64,000 bases of DNA from UBA7185 sp964606855 (GCA_964606855.1 CAZSHM010000001.1:62001-126000); one strand, 5' to 3'; shown: positions 7,897-16,770, counted from the stretch's first letter. The notes: generated from the letters alone by a model not told the origin. Numbers and translations: made by a program.

Positions 7897-9431
7897 AGCG
7901 GAGGCGGCCGAGGGGAAGCGTGATCTGGTACAACGTAGGGAAGCTGCTGCTGATCGTGGCCTGCTGTATGCTGCTGCCCATCCTCACCGCGCTCTGGTAC
8001 CGGGAACCGTGCCTGTGGGCGTTTGTCGGGATGCTGCCCGTGACACTGTGCTCGGGGTTTCTGCTCATCCGGCTCTTCCGCCCAGCGGAGCGGGAGGTGC
8101 ATCTGCAGGTGCGGGACGGCGCCGCTATCGTCACCTACGGCTGGATCCTGGCGGCGCTCTTCGGGATGATGCCCTACCTTCTGTCGGGCACGTTTCACAG
8201 CGTGGCCGACGCGTTCTTTGAGTCCATGTCGGGCTTCGCCACGGTGGGGGCCTCGGTGCTGGACGCGGTTGAGTCCGCGCCGCGCGCCATCCTCATGTGG
8301 CGCAGCGTCACGCACTGGCTGGGCGGCATGGGGATCATCGTGCTCTTTGTGGCGCTGCTCTCCAGTTTGGGCGCGGGCGCGCTGCAGATGTTCCGCGCGG
8401 AGGCGGCGGGGCCGGTCAAGGACAAGCTGCAGCCCAAAATCGCGGACAGCGCCCGCAGCCTGTGGCTGCTCTACCTGTTCAACACCGGGATCACGTTTCT
8501 GCTGCTCCTGCTCTGCGGCATGAGTCCGTTTGACGCGGTGAATCACGCGTTCTCCGTGGTGGCGACCGGCGGATTCTCCACCAAGAACAACAGCATCGGC
8601 GCCTATGACAGCCCGCGCATCGAGTGGGTCCTGACGGGCGCGATGTATATGGCCGGCATCAACTATGCCCTGCTGTACGCGGTGTTCCGCGAGCGCTCGG
8701 TGCGGCATTTCTGGAAGAACCGGGAGTTCCGCGCCTACACCTGTCTGACGCTGGCTGCGGTGTTCCTGGTGACGCTGGGCGCGCTGCCGCAGTATCCCCA
8801 CGATGCGCTGACGGCGCTGCGGCAGAGCGCTTTCCATGTGACATCGATCCTCTCCACCACGGGGTTTGTCTGCTGCGACTATGAGCAGTGGGCTCCGACG
8901 GCGCGGGTCGTGCTCCTCGTGCTGATGTTTTCCGGCGCCTGCGCCGGCTCCACCACCTGCGGCTTTAAGATTGACCGCCATGTCATCCTTCTGCAGCAGG
9001 CGGGAAGAGAAATCAAGCGTTTCCTGCATCCGCGGCTCGTGCGCACGCTGCGGGCCAGCGAGAAGCGCCTCTCGGAGCGGACGCTGCACAGCGTGGCAAC
9101 CTTCTTTTATCTGTTTGTCTTTCTCGCGCTGGGCGGGACGCTCCTGCTCTGCGCGATGGGGCTGGATATGCTGGACGCGTTCAGCGGCACGCTGAGCTGT
9201 CTGGCCGGTGTGGGACCGGCCATGGGGATCCTGGGGCCTACGGAGTCCTTCTCCGCGGCGCCCGCCCCGGCCAAAGTCCTCCTGAGCGCGCTGATGCTGA
9301 TCGGCCGTCTGGAAATCTACACGGTGCTGGCCGTCTTCTGGCCGGATCCGCGCCGGCGTCTGCGCCGGAAAAAGCTGTCCGTTTCCGACGAGACGCAGGA
9401 GCGCCTGGAGATGGGCGAGACGGCCGGCTGA
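7893..9431 (+). CDS. trkH: TrkH-type potassium transporter, copy 2 (canonical filter Gly)
   Basis: 512 residues, the same length as the preceding paralogue and clearly homologous over its whole length (both contain MLPYL-SGT-H, W-GGMG, NHAFSV-ATGGFST, AYDSP, and AGST-GKID-like stretches). Pore loops: P1 SGFATVGASV with Gly119, P2 SVVATGGFST, P3 SILSTTGFVCC, P4 CLAGVGPAMG. All four filter glycines are present, so this copy should be the K+-conducting one. Starts inside the stop of copy 1. The arrangement trkH-trkH after trkA suggests two alternative pores gated by one TrkA ring, or a rare two-specificity system. Confidence 0.92.
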   Translation: MKRRRPRGSVIWYNVGKLLLIVACCMLLPILTALWYREPCLWAFVGMLPVTLCSGFLLIRLFRPAEREVHLQVRDGAAIVTYGWILAALFGMMPYLLSGTFHSVADAFFESMSGFATVGASVLDAVESAPRAILMWRSVTHWLGGMGIIVLFVALLSSLGAGALQMFRAEAAGPVKDKLQPKIADSARSLWLLYLFNTGITFLLLLLCGMSPFDAVNHAFSVVATGGFSTKNNSIGAYDSPRIEWVLTGAMYMAGINYALLYAVFRERSVRHFWKNREFRAYTCLTLAAVFLVTLGALPQYPHDALTALRQSAFHVTSILSTTGFVCCDYEQWAPTARVVLLVLMFSGACAGSTTCGFKIDRHVILLQQAGREIKRFLHPRLVRTLRASEKRLSERTLHSVATFFYLFVFLALGGTLLLCAMGLDMLDAFSGTLSCLAGVGPAMGILGPTESFSAAPAPAKVLLSALMLIGRLEIYTVLAVFWPDPRRRLRRKKLSVSDETQERLEMGETAG

Positions 9432-9525
9432 CGGCGGCTCGGAGAGCCGCGGAGAAAAACAGGGCGGCGACATTTGACACGGAGCCGCCGCGGAGGGAGA
9501 ACCCTGCGGAAAGGCGGGATGCGCG

Positions 9526-10095
9526 ATGGAATACAGGGACTGGCTGCCGCGCTGTGCGTACCGCGGCGAGGCGGTGCGCCGCGCCTGCGGGAGGCCGGTC
9601 TGCTACGAGGGCGAGGGACCGGGCGGATGTGCCTTCCTTTTTTACGGCGCGCCGGGGCTGGAGTCTGTGCTGGAGGACTGTTTCGCGCGCTGCGGCGGAC
9701 AGTTCGGGCGCAAGGTGGCCTGGCTTTTTGCGGAGCGCGGGCAGATTCTGATCAGCAAGCGCCAGAGCGGCGCGGACGCGGACACGCTGGTGCTGGAGGG
9801 GCTGGGGGCCGGCGCCGACGATGTGCGCTTCGGCGACGGCGATCTGGTGGAGATTCTCACCAAGCCGCATCGGCTCGCGGAGATTCAGTCGATTCTGGAG
9901 CTGGAGGAGATCGCGATGCTCCAGGCGGACATCGTGCGCCTGCCGCGCGAGCGCACGGCGGTATACGACGACGCGGTCATCCTGCGGCTGCTGGATTTTT
10001 TGCGGGAGACGACAGCCCTGCCGGAGGTCTGCAATCTGAGCGCCGATTTCTGGGTGCTGGACGAGAAAGTGGAGCGGCTGGCGGATTCTTTCTGA
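9526..10095 (+). CDS. shortened YebC/TACO1-like protein
   Basis: 189-residue protein that I read as a divergent YebC-family member lacking the conserved N-terminal domain. The pattern YEGEGPGGCAFLF (47-59) matches the YEGYGPGG-A-L block of YebC; GGQFGRKVAWLFAERGQI (77-94) matches GGNLG-SGSV-W-F-KKG-I; GAGADDVRFGDGDLVEILTK matches the GAEDV-EDG--EI-T block; and the C-terminal ILRLLDFL...V matches the ferredoxin-like third domain. Full YebC is about 240-250 residues and begins with a nucleic-acid-binding helical domain that is missing here. YebC proteins help translation of proline-rich or stalled sequences or act as regulators; function of this shortened form is unknown. Confidence 0.65.
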   Translation: MEYRDWLPRCAYRGEAVRRACGRPVCYEGEGPGGCAFLFYGAPGLESVLEDCFARCGGQFGRKVAWLFAERGQILISKRQSGADADTLVLEGLGAGADDVRFGDGDLVEILTKPHRLAEIQSILELEEIAMLQADIVRLPRERTAVYDDAVILRLLDFLRETTALPEVCNLSADFWVLDEKVERLADSF

Positions 10096-10122
10096 GCGGT
10101 TTTTGCCGGATCCCGGCCGAAG

Positions 10123-10172
10123 AAAAAGTGCGTCTGCCGAGGGGGAACACCCTGCGGCAGACGCACTTTTTT
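10123..10172. terminator. bidirectional rho-independent terminator
   Basis: AAAGTGCGTCTGCCG (from 10125) pairs with CGGCAGACGCACTTT, flanked by A-run on the left and T-run on the right. It ends both the plus-strand YebC-like gene and the minus-strand guaB, which converge here. Confidence 0.9.
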
Positions 10173-10208
10173 AGTGCGCGCGTTTTCTAGGCGGGAGCAA
10201 TCCGCGCG

Positions 10209-11720
10209 TCAGCGCTCCGTGACGTTCATGTTGTTGTCCTTGACAACCACGTCGTGCGAACCGCCCTCCACAATGCTGGTGGCGGAGACGAGCGTCAGGC
10301 GCGCATTCTTCTGCAGTTCCGGGATGGTCAGCGCGCCGCAGTTGCACATGGTGGAGCGGACCTTGGAGAGGGTGACGCCCACGTTGTCCTTGAGACTGCC
10401 GGCGTACGGCACGTAGGAGTCGACACCCTCCTCAAAGGAGAGTTTGCCCGCGCCGCCCAGGTCGTAGCGCTGCCAGTTGCGGGCACGGTTCGAGCCCTCC
10501 CCCCAGTATTCCTTCATGTAATTGCCGTTGATGATGACTTTGTTGGTGGGGCTTTCCTCGAACCGGGAGAAATAGCGCCCCAGCATGACAAAGTCCGCGC
10601 CCATGGCCAGGGCCAGGGTGATGTGATAGTCGTGCACGATGCCGCCGTCGGAGCAGATGGGAATATAGATGCCCGTGGCCTGATAGTACTCGTCGCGCGC
10701 CCGCGCCACCTCGATCACGGCGGTGGCCTGCCCGCGGCCGATGCCCTTGGTCTCGCGGGTGATGCAGATGGAGCCGCCGCCGATGCCCACCTTGATGAAA
10801 TCCGCGCCGGACTGGGCAAGGAACAGGAACCCCTCGCGGTCCACGACGTTGCCCGCGCCGACCTTGACGGTGTTGCCGTAGTGCTCCCGGATCCACTGAA
10901 TCGTGCGGCGCTGCCATTCGGAAAAGCCCTCCGAGGAGTCGATGCAGAGAATGTCGGCCCCCGCTTCCACCAGAGCGGGCACGCGCTGCTCGTAGTCGCG
11001 GGTGTTGATGCCCGCGCCGACCATATAGCTCTTGTTCTCATCCAACAGCTCCAGCGGATTTTCCTTGCTCGAGTCGTAGTCCTTGCGGAAGACGATATAG
11101 AGCAGATGCTGGTCCCGATCCACCAGGGGCAGGGCGTTCAGCTTATTGTCCCAGATCATATCGTTGGCCTCCCGCAGGGTGGTCGTCTCGCTGCCGCAGA
11201 TCAGGCGCTCGAAGGGGGTCATAAACGCGGAGACCTTGGTTTCCAGCGGCATCCGGCTCACCCGGTAGTCGCGGCTGGTGACGATGCCCAGGAGCACGCC
11301 GTTTCCGGTTCCGTCGTCGGTGACGGCCATCGTGGAGTGGCCCGTCTTTTCTTTGAGGGCGAGCACGTCGGCCAAGGTGTCGTCGGGGCGGATGTTGGAG
11401 TCGCTGCTGACAAAGCCGGCCTTATAGTTTTTGACGCGGCTGACCATGGCGGCCTCGCTCTCGACGGACTGCGAACCGTAGATGAAAGAGATTCCGCCCT
11501 CCTTGGCCAGGGCGATGGCCATGCGGTCATCGGAAACGGACTGCATGATGGCGGAGACCATGGGGATATTCAGGGAGATGGCAGGCGTCTCCCCTTTTTT
11601 GAATTTTACCAGCGGCGTCTTCAGCGAGACGCGCGAGGGGATGCACTCCGCGGAGGAGTACCCCGGCACCAAGAGGTATTCGCCGAAGGTGTGGGAGGGT
11701 TCTTCAAAATAATAGGCCAC
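10209..11720 (-). CDS. guaB: IMP dehydrogenase
   Basis: 503-residue enzyme for IMP to XMP, the committed step to guanine nucleotides. The catalytic loop is IGGGSICITRE (canonical GPGSICTTR), with the thioimidate Cys. The CBS (Bateman) pair precedes it around residues 100-220 (LADVLALKEKTGHSTMAV...). The late flap contains RYDLGG..KLSFEEGVDSYVPY, the Arg-Tyr and E-G-V-PY pattern of IMPDH. I start at GTG 11720 (V-A-Y-Y-F-E), 7 bases after AAAGGAGA; longer in-frame starts upstream would run through the promoter. Belongs to the somewhat divergent IMPDH subfamily common in anaerobes rather than the B. subtilis type. Confidence 0.92.
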   Translation of the reverse strand: MAYYFEEPSHTFGEYLLVPGYSSAECIPSRVSLKTPLVKFKKGETPAISLNIPMVSAIMQSVSDDRMAIALAKEGGISFIYGSQSVESEAAMVSRVKNYKAGFVSSDSNIRPDDTLADVLALKEKTGHSTMAVTDDGTGNGVLLGIVTSRDYRVSRMPLETKVSAFMTPFERLICGSETTTLREANDMIWDNKLNALPLVDRDQHLLYIVFRKDYDSSKENPLELLDENKSYMVGAGINTRDYEQRVPALVEAGADILCIDSSEGFSEWQRRTIQWIREHYGNTVKVGAGNVVDREGFLFLAQSGADFIKVGIGGGSICITRETKGIGRGQATAVIEVARARDEYYQATGIYIPICSDGGIVHDYHITLALAMGADFVMLGRYFSRFEESPTNKVIINGNYMKEYWGEGSNRARNWQRYDLGGAGKLSFEEGVDSYVPYAGSLKDNVGVTLSKVRSTMCNCGALTIPELQKNARLTLVSATSIVEGGSHDVVVKDNNMNVTER

Positions 11721-11753
11721 AATAAAATCTCCTTTGCAAAGTAATTGTTTTTC

Positions 11754-11759
11754 ATTATA
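11754..11759 (-). promoter_or_regulatory. -10 element of guaB
   Basis: TATAAT on the minus strand, 34 bases upstream of the GTG start; the -35 region is poor. Confidence 0.45.
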
Positions 11760-11844
11760 GCGCGAAAGCCCGGTGGGCGCAATCCTTTCCGGGGAAAAAT
11801 TTCCCCGCACAGTCCCGCGGCCGTCCGGAGGGCAAAAATTCCGC

Positions 11845-11873
11845 TTGAAAATCGAAAAAACAGCTGGTATAAT
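11845..11873 (+). promoter_or_regulatory. promoter of the pyr operon
   Basis: TTGAAA at 11845-11850, 17-base spacer, TATAAT at 11868-11873. Transcription should start near 11880, leaving a leader of about 260 nt before pyrB. Confidence 0.8.
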
Positions 11874-11904
11874 AAGACCAGCGAGAACACGGGGCCTTTA
11901 AGTC

Positions 11905-12025
11905 AGTCCTGTGAGGCGGGCAAGGCACAGAGATACGGGGTACGGATCCGCCGCGGACGCTGCGGCGGGGATGGGTATGCTTTGCTGTGTGATTCTGCCG
12001 GGCCGGGCTGGCCCGGCTTTTTTTT
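11905..12025 (+). promoter_or_regulatory. PyrR-dependent attenuator of pyrB
   Basis: The stretch 11905-11925 matches the PyrR-binding anti-antiterminator consensus (AGTCCnGnGAGG...GCAAGG; here AGTCCTGTGAGGC then GGGCAAGG). It is followed by an intrinsic terminator: GCCGGGCC at 11997-12004, five-base loop, GGCCCGGC at 12010-12017, then eight T. With UMP or UTP, PyrR would stabilise the first hairpin and let the terminator form. No pyrR gene is in the window, so it must be elsewhere. Confidence 0.82.
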
Positions 12026-12140
12026 GGCCGGAGACGGGCGGACAAAGGAAAAAGGCGGGGCAAGCCGGCGAAGTGCGGCTGCCCGCGCGGGCCGGCGCTC
12101 CCTCGCGGGGCGCGCTGACAGGCGTTTGAGGAGGCGTGGT

Positions 12141-13061
12141 ATGTCGATTGCCAAAAAAGATTTGCTGGAACTGGCCGACCTGGAGCCGGAGGAACTCTGG
12201 CAGGTTCTGGAAGAGGCGCGCGCGATGAAACGGCGCCTGGAGGAGCCGGAGAAAAAATACCCCCTGCTGCGGGGGCGCTCCGTCATCAATCTCTTCTACG
12301 AGAACAGCACGCGGACGCGCGCATCCTTTGAGTTTGCCGGAAAGTACCTGGGGGCCGATGTGGTCAACATCAACACGGCCAGCAGCAGCGTGATGAAGGG
12401 CGAATCCCTGAAGGACACGGCGCGGACGCTGGACAGGCTCGCGCCCGACGTGATTGTGATGCGCCATCCGCTGAGCGGCGCGCACACGGTTCTGGCGCAG
12501 AATGTGCGCGCGCGGGTCATCAACGCGGGGGACGGCGCGCACCAGCACCCGACCCAGGGTCTGCTAGACATTCTGACCATTCTCGAGCACAAGGGGACGC
12601 TGCAGGGCCTGAAAATCGCCATCGTGGGCGATATCCTGCACAGCAGGGTGGCGCGCTCGGATCTGTGGGGCTTTCAAGCGCTGGGCGCGTCGGTCACGCT
12701 CTGCGCGCCGCCGACCCTGATGCCCGCGCAGGCGGAGCGGCTGGGCGCGGCGGTCACGTACGACATGGACCGGGCGCTGGAGGACGCCGATGTGGTGGTG
12801 ATGCTGCGGATTCAGCTGGAGCGGCAGCAGTCGGGGATGTTCCCCTCGATCCGCGAGTATTCGGAGTTTTACGGGCTGAACATGGAGCGGCTCGCGCTGG
12901 CAAAGCCCGACTGCCTGGTGATGCATCCCGGGCCGGTGAACCGCGGGGTGGAGATCGAGGCGGACGTGCTGGATCTGCCGCGGTGTGTCATCGAGGAGCA
13001 GGTACACAACGGCCTGGCGGTGCGCATGGCGCTCCTGGCCATGATGGGAGGTGTCGCCTGA
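12141..13061 (+). CDS. pyrB: aspartate carbamoyltransferase catalytic subunit
   Basis: 306 residues, second step of de novo UMP synthesis (carbamoyl phosphate + aspartate). Carbamoyl-phosphate site NSTRTR at residues 55-60, HQHPTQ near 135, and the aspartate-loop motif HPGPVNRGVEI near 265-275. No pyrI regulatory subunit gene follows, as in Bacillus, where control is by PyrR. Start ATG 12141 has GAGGAGGCG 6-14 bases upstream; the long open frame upstream of it is leader RNA. Overlaps pyrC by one base (TGATG). Confidence 0.97.
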   Translation: MSIAKKDLLELADLEPEELWQVLEEARAMKRRLEEPEKKYPLLRGRSVINLFYENSTRTRASFEFAGKYLGADVVNINTASSSVMKGESLKDTARTLDRLAPDVIVMRHPLSGAHTVLAQNVRARVINAGDGAHQHPTQGLLDILTILEHKGTLQGLKIAIVGDILHSRVARSDLWGFQALGASVTLCAPPTLMPAQAERLGAAVTYDMDRALEDADVVVMLRIQLERQQSGMFPSIREYSEFYGLNMERLALAKPDCLVMHPGPVNRGVEIEADVLDLPRCVIEEQVHNGLAVRMALLAMMGGVA

Positions 13062-14392
13062 TGCTGCTCTTGGAACATGGACGGGTGGTCGATCCCGCGT
13101 CGCAGCTGGACGCGGTCTGCGATCTCCTGATCGACGGCGATCAAATCGCCGCCGTGGGGCCGAGCCTGCGGGAGCGGCTCCGCGCAGAGGAGCTGCGGTG
13201 CGTGCTGGATCTGCGCGGGAAGGTCGTCATGCCCGGTTTTGTAGATCTGCACGTGCATCTGCGGGAGCCGGGCGGCGAGGATCAGGAAACCATCCGCAGC
13301 GGCCTGCGGGCCGCCATCCACGGCGGGGTCACCTCCCTTGCCTGTATGCCCAACACGGCGCCTGCCATCGACAGCGTGCCGGTGCTGCAGGGCGTGCTCC
13401 GCCGGGCGCGGGAGGAGCGCCTGGCGGACGTCTATCCCATCGCCTGCATCACCAAAGCGCGCGCGGGCAGGGAATTGACAGAGATGCTCCTGCTCCACCG
13501 CGCGGGCGCGGCAGCCTTCAGCGACGACGGCAGCTCCGTGCAGGACGCGGCCGTGATGCGCAGAGCGATGGACTACAGCAAGGCGGCGGACGCGCTCCTC
13601 ATCTCCCACTGCGAGGACGCGGCGCTCTCGGCGGGCGGCGTGATCAACGAGGGAATCGTGAGCACGGAGCTGGGACTGCCGAGCAGCCCCGCCGAGGCGG
13701 AGGAATTGATGATCGCCCGAGATCTGCAGCTGGCCCGCCTCACCGGCTGCCGGCTGCACATCGCGCACGTGAGTACGGCTGCCGGCATGGAGATGATCCG
13801 CGGAGCGAAGGCTGCCGGCGTGCGGGTCACGGCGGAGGTCACGCCGCACCACCTGTGCCTGACGGAGGAGGCGGTGCGGGGATATAATCCGGACTGCAAG
13901 GTGAATCCTCCTCTGCGCACCGCGGAGGACTGCGCGGCCCTCCTGGAGGCCCTGCGGGACGGTGCGATCGACTGTATCGCCACGGACCATGCGCCCCACA
14001 CCAGGCCCGAAAAAGAAGTGGAGTACAGCCAGGCCGCCAACGGCATCAGCGGACTGGAGACGTCGGCGGCGCTGATTTGGAGCAGCTTTGTGCGCACGGG
14101 ACGCCTGACGCCGCTCGAGATGGCCCGCGCTATGAGCACGCGCCCGGCCGAAATCCTGGGCATCCCGAAGGGGACGCTTGCCCCGGGCAGCGCCGCGGAT
14201 ATCACGGTGCTGGATGTCACCGCGGAGCGGCCGGTCGATCGGCAGGCATTCTACTCGAAGGGCAAAAACACCCCATTCCAGGGCTGGATGCTCACCGGCT
14301 GGCCCGATCTTGTGCTCAAGGACGGCAGAGTGGTGCTGCAAAACGGAAGACTGCTTGCGGATGCGGACCGTGTTGTTTCGGAGCCCCGCTGA
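13061..14392 (+). CDS. pyrC: dihydroorotase
   Basis: 443-residue type I dihydroorotase of the amidohydrolase superfamily, interconverting carbamoyl aspartate and dihydroorotate. Metal site DLHVHLREPG at residues 62-71 (His64, His66), GGVTSLACMPNT near 89-100, later metal His in ISHCEDA and HIAHVST, and catalytic Asp in IATDHAPH. Start ATG shares its A with the pyrB stop. Usual length for the family. Confidence 0.97.
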   Translation: MLLLEHGRVVDPASQLDAVCDLLIDGDQIAAVGPSLRERLRAEELRCVLDLRGKVVMPGFVDLHVHLREPGGEDQETIRSGLRAAIHGGVTSLACMPNTAPAIDSVPVLQGVLRRAREERLADVYPIACITKARAGRELTEMLLLHRAGAAAFSDDGSSVQDAAVMRRAMDYSKAADALLISHCEDAALSAGGVINEGIVSTELGLPSSPAEAEELMIARDLQLARLTGCRLHIAHVSTAAGMEMIRGAKAAGVRVTAEVTPHHLCLTEEAVRGYNPDCKVNPPLRTAEDCAALLEALRDGAIDCIATDHAPHTRPEKEVEYSQAANGISGLETSAALIWSSFVRTGRLTPLEMARAMSTRPAEILGIPKGTLAPGSAADITVLDVTAERPVDRQAFYSKGKNTPFQGWMLTGWPDLVLKDGRVVLQNGRLLADADRVVSEPR

Positions 14393-14436
14393 GGCGCGGC
14401 GGAGGACACACGGGTTTGATGGATGGGAGTGTGGGC

Positions 14437-15156
14437 ATGAACGGTGAGAACTTGATCGTGGCGCTGGACTGTGCGCATGAGGACGAGGCGCGGGATCTGG
14501 TCGGCCGGCTGGGCGATCGGGTCGGATACTACAAGGTTGGGCTGGAGCTGTTTCTCAATACGAGGGGCGGCATCCTAGAGTTTCTGAAGCAGCAGGGTAA
14601 AAACATCTTTTTGGATCTGAAGTTTCACGACATCCCCAACACGGTGGCGCAGGCCGCCGCCTGGGCCGCCTCCTCCGGCGCGGATATGTTCACGCTGCAC
14701 GCGACCGGCGGAGCGGAGATGCTGCGCGCCGCGGTGGATGCGGTCGCGGACATCTGCGGCAAGCGCGGTCTAAAGATGCCGCGGATCGTGGGGGTGACCA
14801 TCCTGACCAGTTTCGACGAGGCCGGCATCGCGCGGGTGGGTTTTAAGGAACCGATCGGCCGCACGGTGTGCAGCCTGGCGCGGCTGTGCCAGGAGTCCGG
14901 CCTGGGGGGCGTGGTCTGCTCTCCGCACGAAGTGACGGCCATCAAGCAGGCCTGCGGGGAGGAGTTCCTCACGGTCTGCCCCGGCATTCGTCCCGTGTGG
15001 GCGGCTAAGGGCGATCAGAAGCGAATCACGACGCCGTCGGACGCCGTTCGTCTCGGCGTGGACTATATGGTGGTGGGGCGCCCCATCACCAGGGCGGAGA
15101 ATCCGCAGGAAGCGGCGCGCAAGATTCTGGAGGAGATCGGGGGCGAGACAGAATGA
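14437..15156 (+). CDS. pyrF: orotidine 5'-phosphate decarboxylase
   Basis: 239 residues, last step to UMP. Substrate-anchoring LIVALD at the N-terminus and the catalytic Asp-Lys-Asp array FLDLKFHDIPNT near residues 63-74; phosphate-gripper PGIRP near 185. I start at ATG 14437 (MNGENLIVALD), where GGGAG sits 8-13 bases upstream; an in-frame ATG at 14419 would add six residues. Sits between pyrC and pyrE and overlaps pyrE by 4 bases. Confidence 0.95.
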   Translation: MNGENLIVALDCAHEDEARDLVGRLGDRVGYYKVGLELFLNTRGGILEFLKQQGKNIFLDLKFHDIPNTVAQAAAWAASSGADMFTLHATGGAEMLRAAVDAVADICGKRGLKMPRIVGVTILTSFDEAGIARVGFKEPIGRTVCSLARLCQESGLGGVVCSPHEVTAIKQACGEEFLTVCPGIRPVWAAKGDQKRITTPSDAVRLGVDYMVVGRPITRAENPQEAARKILEEIGGETE

Positions 15157-15740
15157 GTCTGAGTCGTGAAGAAGTCGTAAACATCTTAAGAGAGACAGGC
15201 GCGCTGAAGGAGGGGCATTTCCGGCTGACATCCGGCCTGCACAGCAATGCCTATGTGCAGTGCTCGCAGCTCTTGCAGTATCCGCGCACGGCGGAGAAGG
15301 TCTGCGGCGCGCTGGCGGAAAAATTTTCCGGCAACAAGCCGGATGTGGTCATCGGGCCCGCGCTGGGCGGGATTCTGGTGGCCTACGAGGTGGCGCGGGC
15401 GCTGGATGTGCCGGCCATGTTCGCGGAACGGCAGGACGGCGTGATGACGCTGCGCCGCGGTTTCACGGTCAAACCGGGGCAGAAGGTGCTGGTCACGGAG
15501 GACGTGTTCACCACCGGCGGATCGGCCCAGGAGGTCGTAGAGCTGGTGCAGTCCCTGGGCGGAGAGGTGATCGCGGCCTGTTCCATCGTCGACCGCACCG
15601 CAGGCAACACGGTCAAGCTGCGGGTGCCGTTTCAGTCGCTGGTCAAGTTCGAATTTGACACCTACGATCCCGCGGACTGCCCGCTCTGCAAACAGGGCAT
15701 CCCGGCCGTCAAGCCGGGCAGCAGACCGGATCCCGTGTAG
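15153..15740 (+). CDS. pyrE: orotate phosphoribosyltransferase
   Basis: 195 residues, converts orotate and PRPP to OMP. The PRPP loop is VLVTEDVFTTGGS near residues 111-123 and the family block GHFRLTSGLHSNAYVQ lies at 22-37. Start ATG overlaps the pyrF stop (ATGA). The operon ends here at the terminator at 15763; carAB and pyrD/pyrK are not in the window. Confidence 0.96.
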   Translation: MSLSREEVVNILRETGALKEGHFRLTSGLHSNAYVQCSQLLQYPRTAEKVCGALAEKFSGNKPDVVIGPALGGILVAYEVARALDVPAMFAERQDGVMTLRRGFTVKPGQKVLVTEDVFTTGGSAQEVVELVQSLGGEVIAACSIVDRTAGNTVKLRVPFQSLVKFEFDTYDPADCPLCKQGIPAVKPGSRPDPV

Positions 15741-15762
15741 ATCGCTGCAGATAGGAATTTAC

Positions 15763-15816
15763 AAAGGCTTTCTCTCGTGGAAACGCGGCGGTGTTCGGCA
15801 CGGAGAAAGCCTTTTT
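15763..15816 (+). terminator. terminator of the pyr operon
   Basis: AAAGGCTTTCTC (15764-15775) pairs with GAGAAAGCCTTT (15803-15814), followed by a T-run; about 27-base loop region. Confidence 0.8.
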
Positions 15817-15915
15817 CTATTCTGCGGGTTCGCGTCCCCGCAAGGCCGCCGGGAGAGCGGGGTGCTCGGGGGCGCCGGATGCTTTGAAGGTGTGTGGAAA
15901 GGGGGATGCAGTGCG

Positions 15916-16770
15916 ATGAAACAGATCTTGACGATTGCAGGCTCGGACTCCGGCGGCGGCGCGGGGATCCAGGCGGATCTGAAGACGATCACAATGCTGG
16001 GGGCCTACGGCGCCAGCGTGATCACCGCCGTCACGGCGCAGAACACGCTGGGGGTGCGCGGCGTCTACGACGTGCCCTTGGAGGGGGTGGCGGCGCAGCT
16101 GGACGCGGTCTGCCAGGACATCGATTTCCAGGCGGTTAAGACGGGGATGCTCTCCGGCGGCGCGACCACGAAACTGGTCGCGGAGAAACTGCGGCAGTAC
16201 CGGCTGCCCAATGTGGTGGTGGATCCCGTGATGGTGGCGACCAGCGGTGACCGCCTGCTCGCGGAGGACGCCCTGGAGGCGCTGTGCGCGGAACTGCTGC
16301 CCTGCGCGCTGCTGGCGACGCCGAATTTGACGGAGGCGGAGCGCCTCACCGGCATCTCGATCCGTTCGCGCGAGGATATGCGCCGCGCGGGGGAGCGGCT
16401 GCGGCGCGAGACGGGCTGCTCCAATGTGCTGGTGAAGGGCGGGCACCTCGAGGGAGCGGAGGCGGTGGATCTGCTCTGCCTGGCGGACGGGCGCAGCATC
16501 CCCTTCGCGTGTGCGCGTGTCGAGACGGAGAACACGCACGGCACCGGCTGCACCCTGTCCGCCGCGCTTGCGACATTCCTCGGCTGCGGCTACTCCGTGG
16601 AGGAGGCGACGGGCGCCGCCAAGGAATATCTCTACAGGGCGCTCCTCTACGGCCGCGCAGACCGGATCGGCCACGGCCACGGGCCGGTCCGGCACAACTA
16701 CCGCCTGGCGGGGACGCCGGATCCCGTGCGCGGGCAAGGCGGCCGGACGGAAGGGAGGGAGACGCCGTGA
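15916..16770 (+). CDS. thiD: hydroxymethylpyrimidine/phosphomethylpyrimidine kinase
   Basis: 284 residues, ribokinase-fold kinase that phosphorylates HMP and HMP-P for thiamine synthesis. N-terminal TIAGSDSGGGAGIQADLK (residues 6-23) is the family signature; Gln44-equivalent in ITAVTAQNT, VVDPVMVATSG near 97, and the anion-hole/catalytic GTGCTLSAA near 212-220. ATG 15916 follows AAAGGGGGA. It overlaps thiL by 4 bases (GTGA). No TPP riboswitch is seen upstream. The last ~25 residues (GTPDPVRGQGG...) are an unconserved tail. Confidence 0.94.
   Translation: MKQILTIAGSDSGGGAGIQADLKTITMLGAYGASVITAVTAQNTLGVRGVYDVPLEGVAAQLDAVCQDIDFQAVKTGMLSGGATTKLVAEKLRQYRLPNVVVDPVMVATSGDRLLAEDALEALCAELLPCALLATPNLTEAERLTGISIRSREDMRRAGERLRRETGCSNVLVKGGHLEGAEAVDLLCLADGRSIPFACARVETENTHGTGCTLSAALATFLGCGYSVEEATGAAKEYLYRALLYGRADRIGHGHGPVRHNYRLAGTPDPVRGQGGRTEGRETP

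Noticed and set aside
15741..15915. Possible TPP riboswitch before thiD
   Set aside because: No CTGAGA or ACCTGATCTGGATAATGCC-like core found; only the pyr terminator is present.
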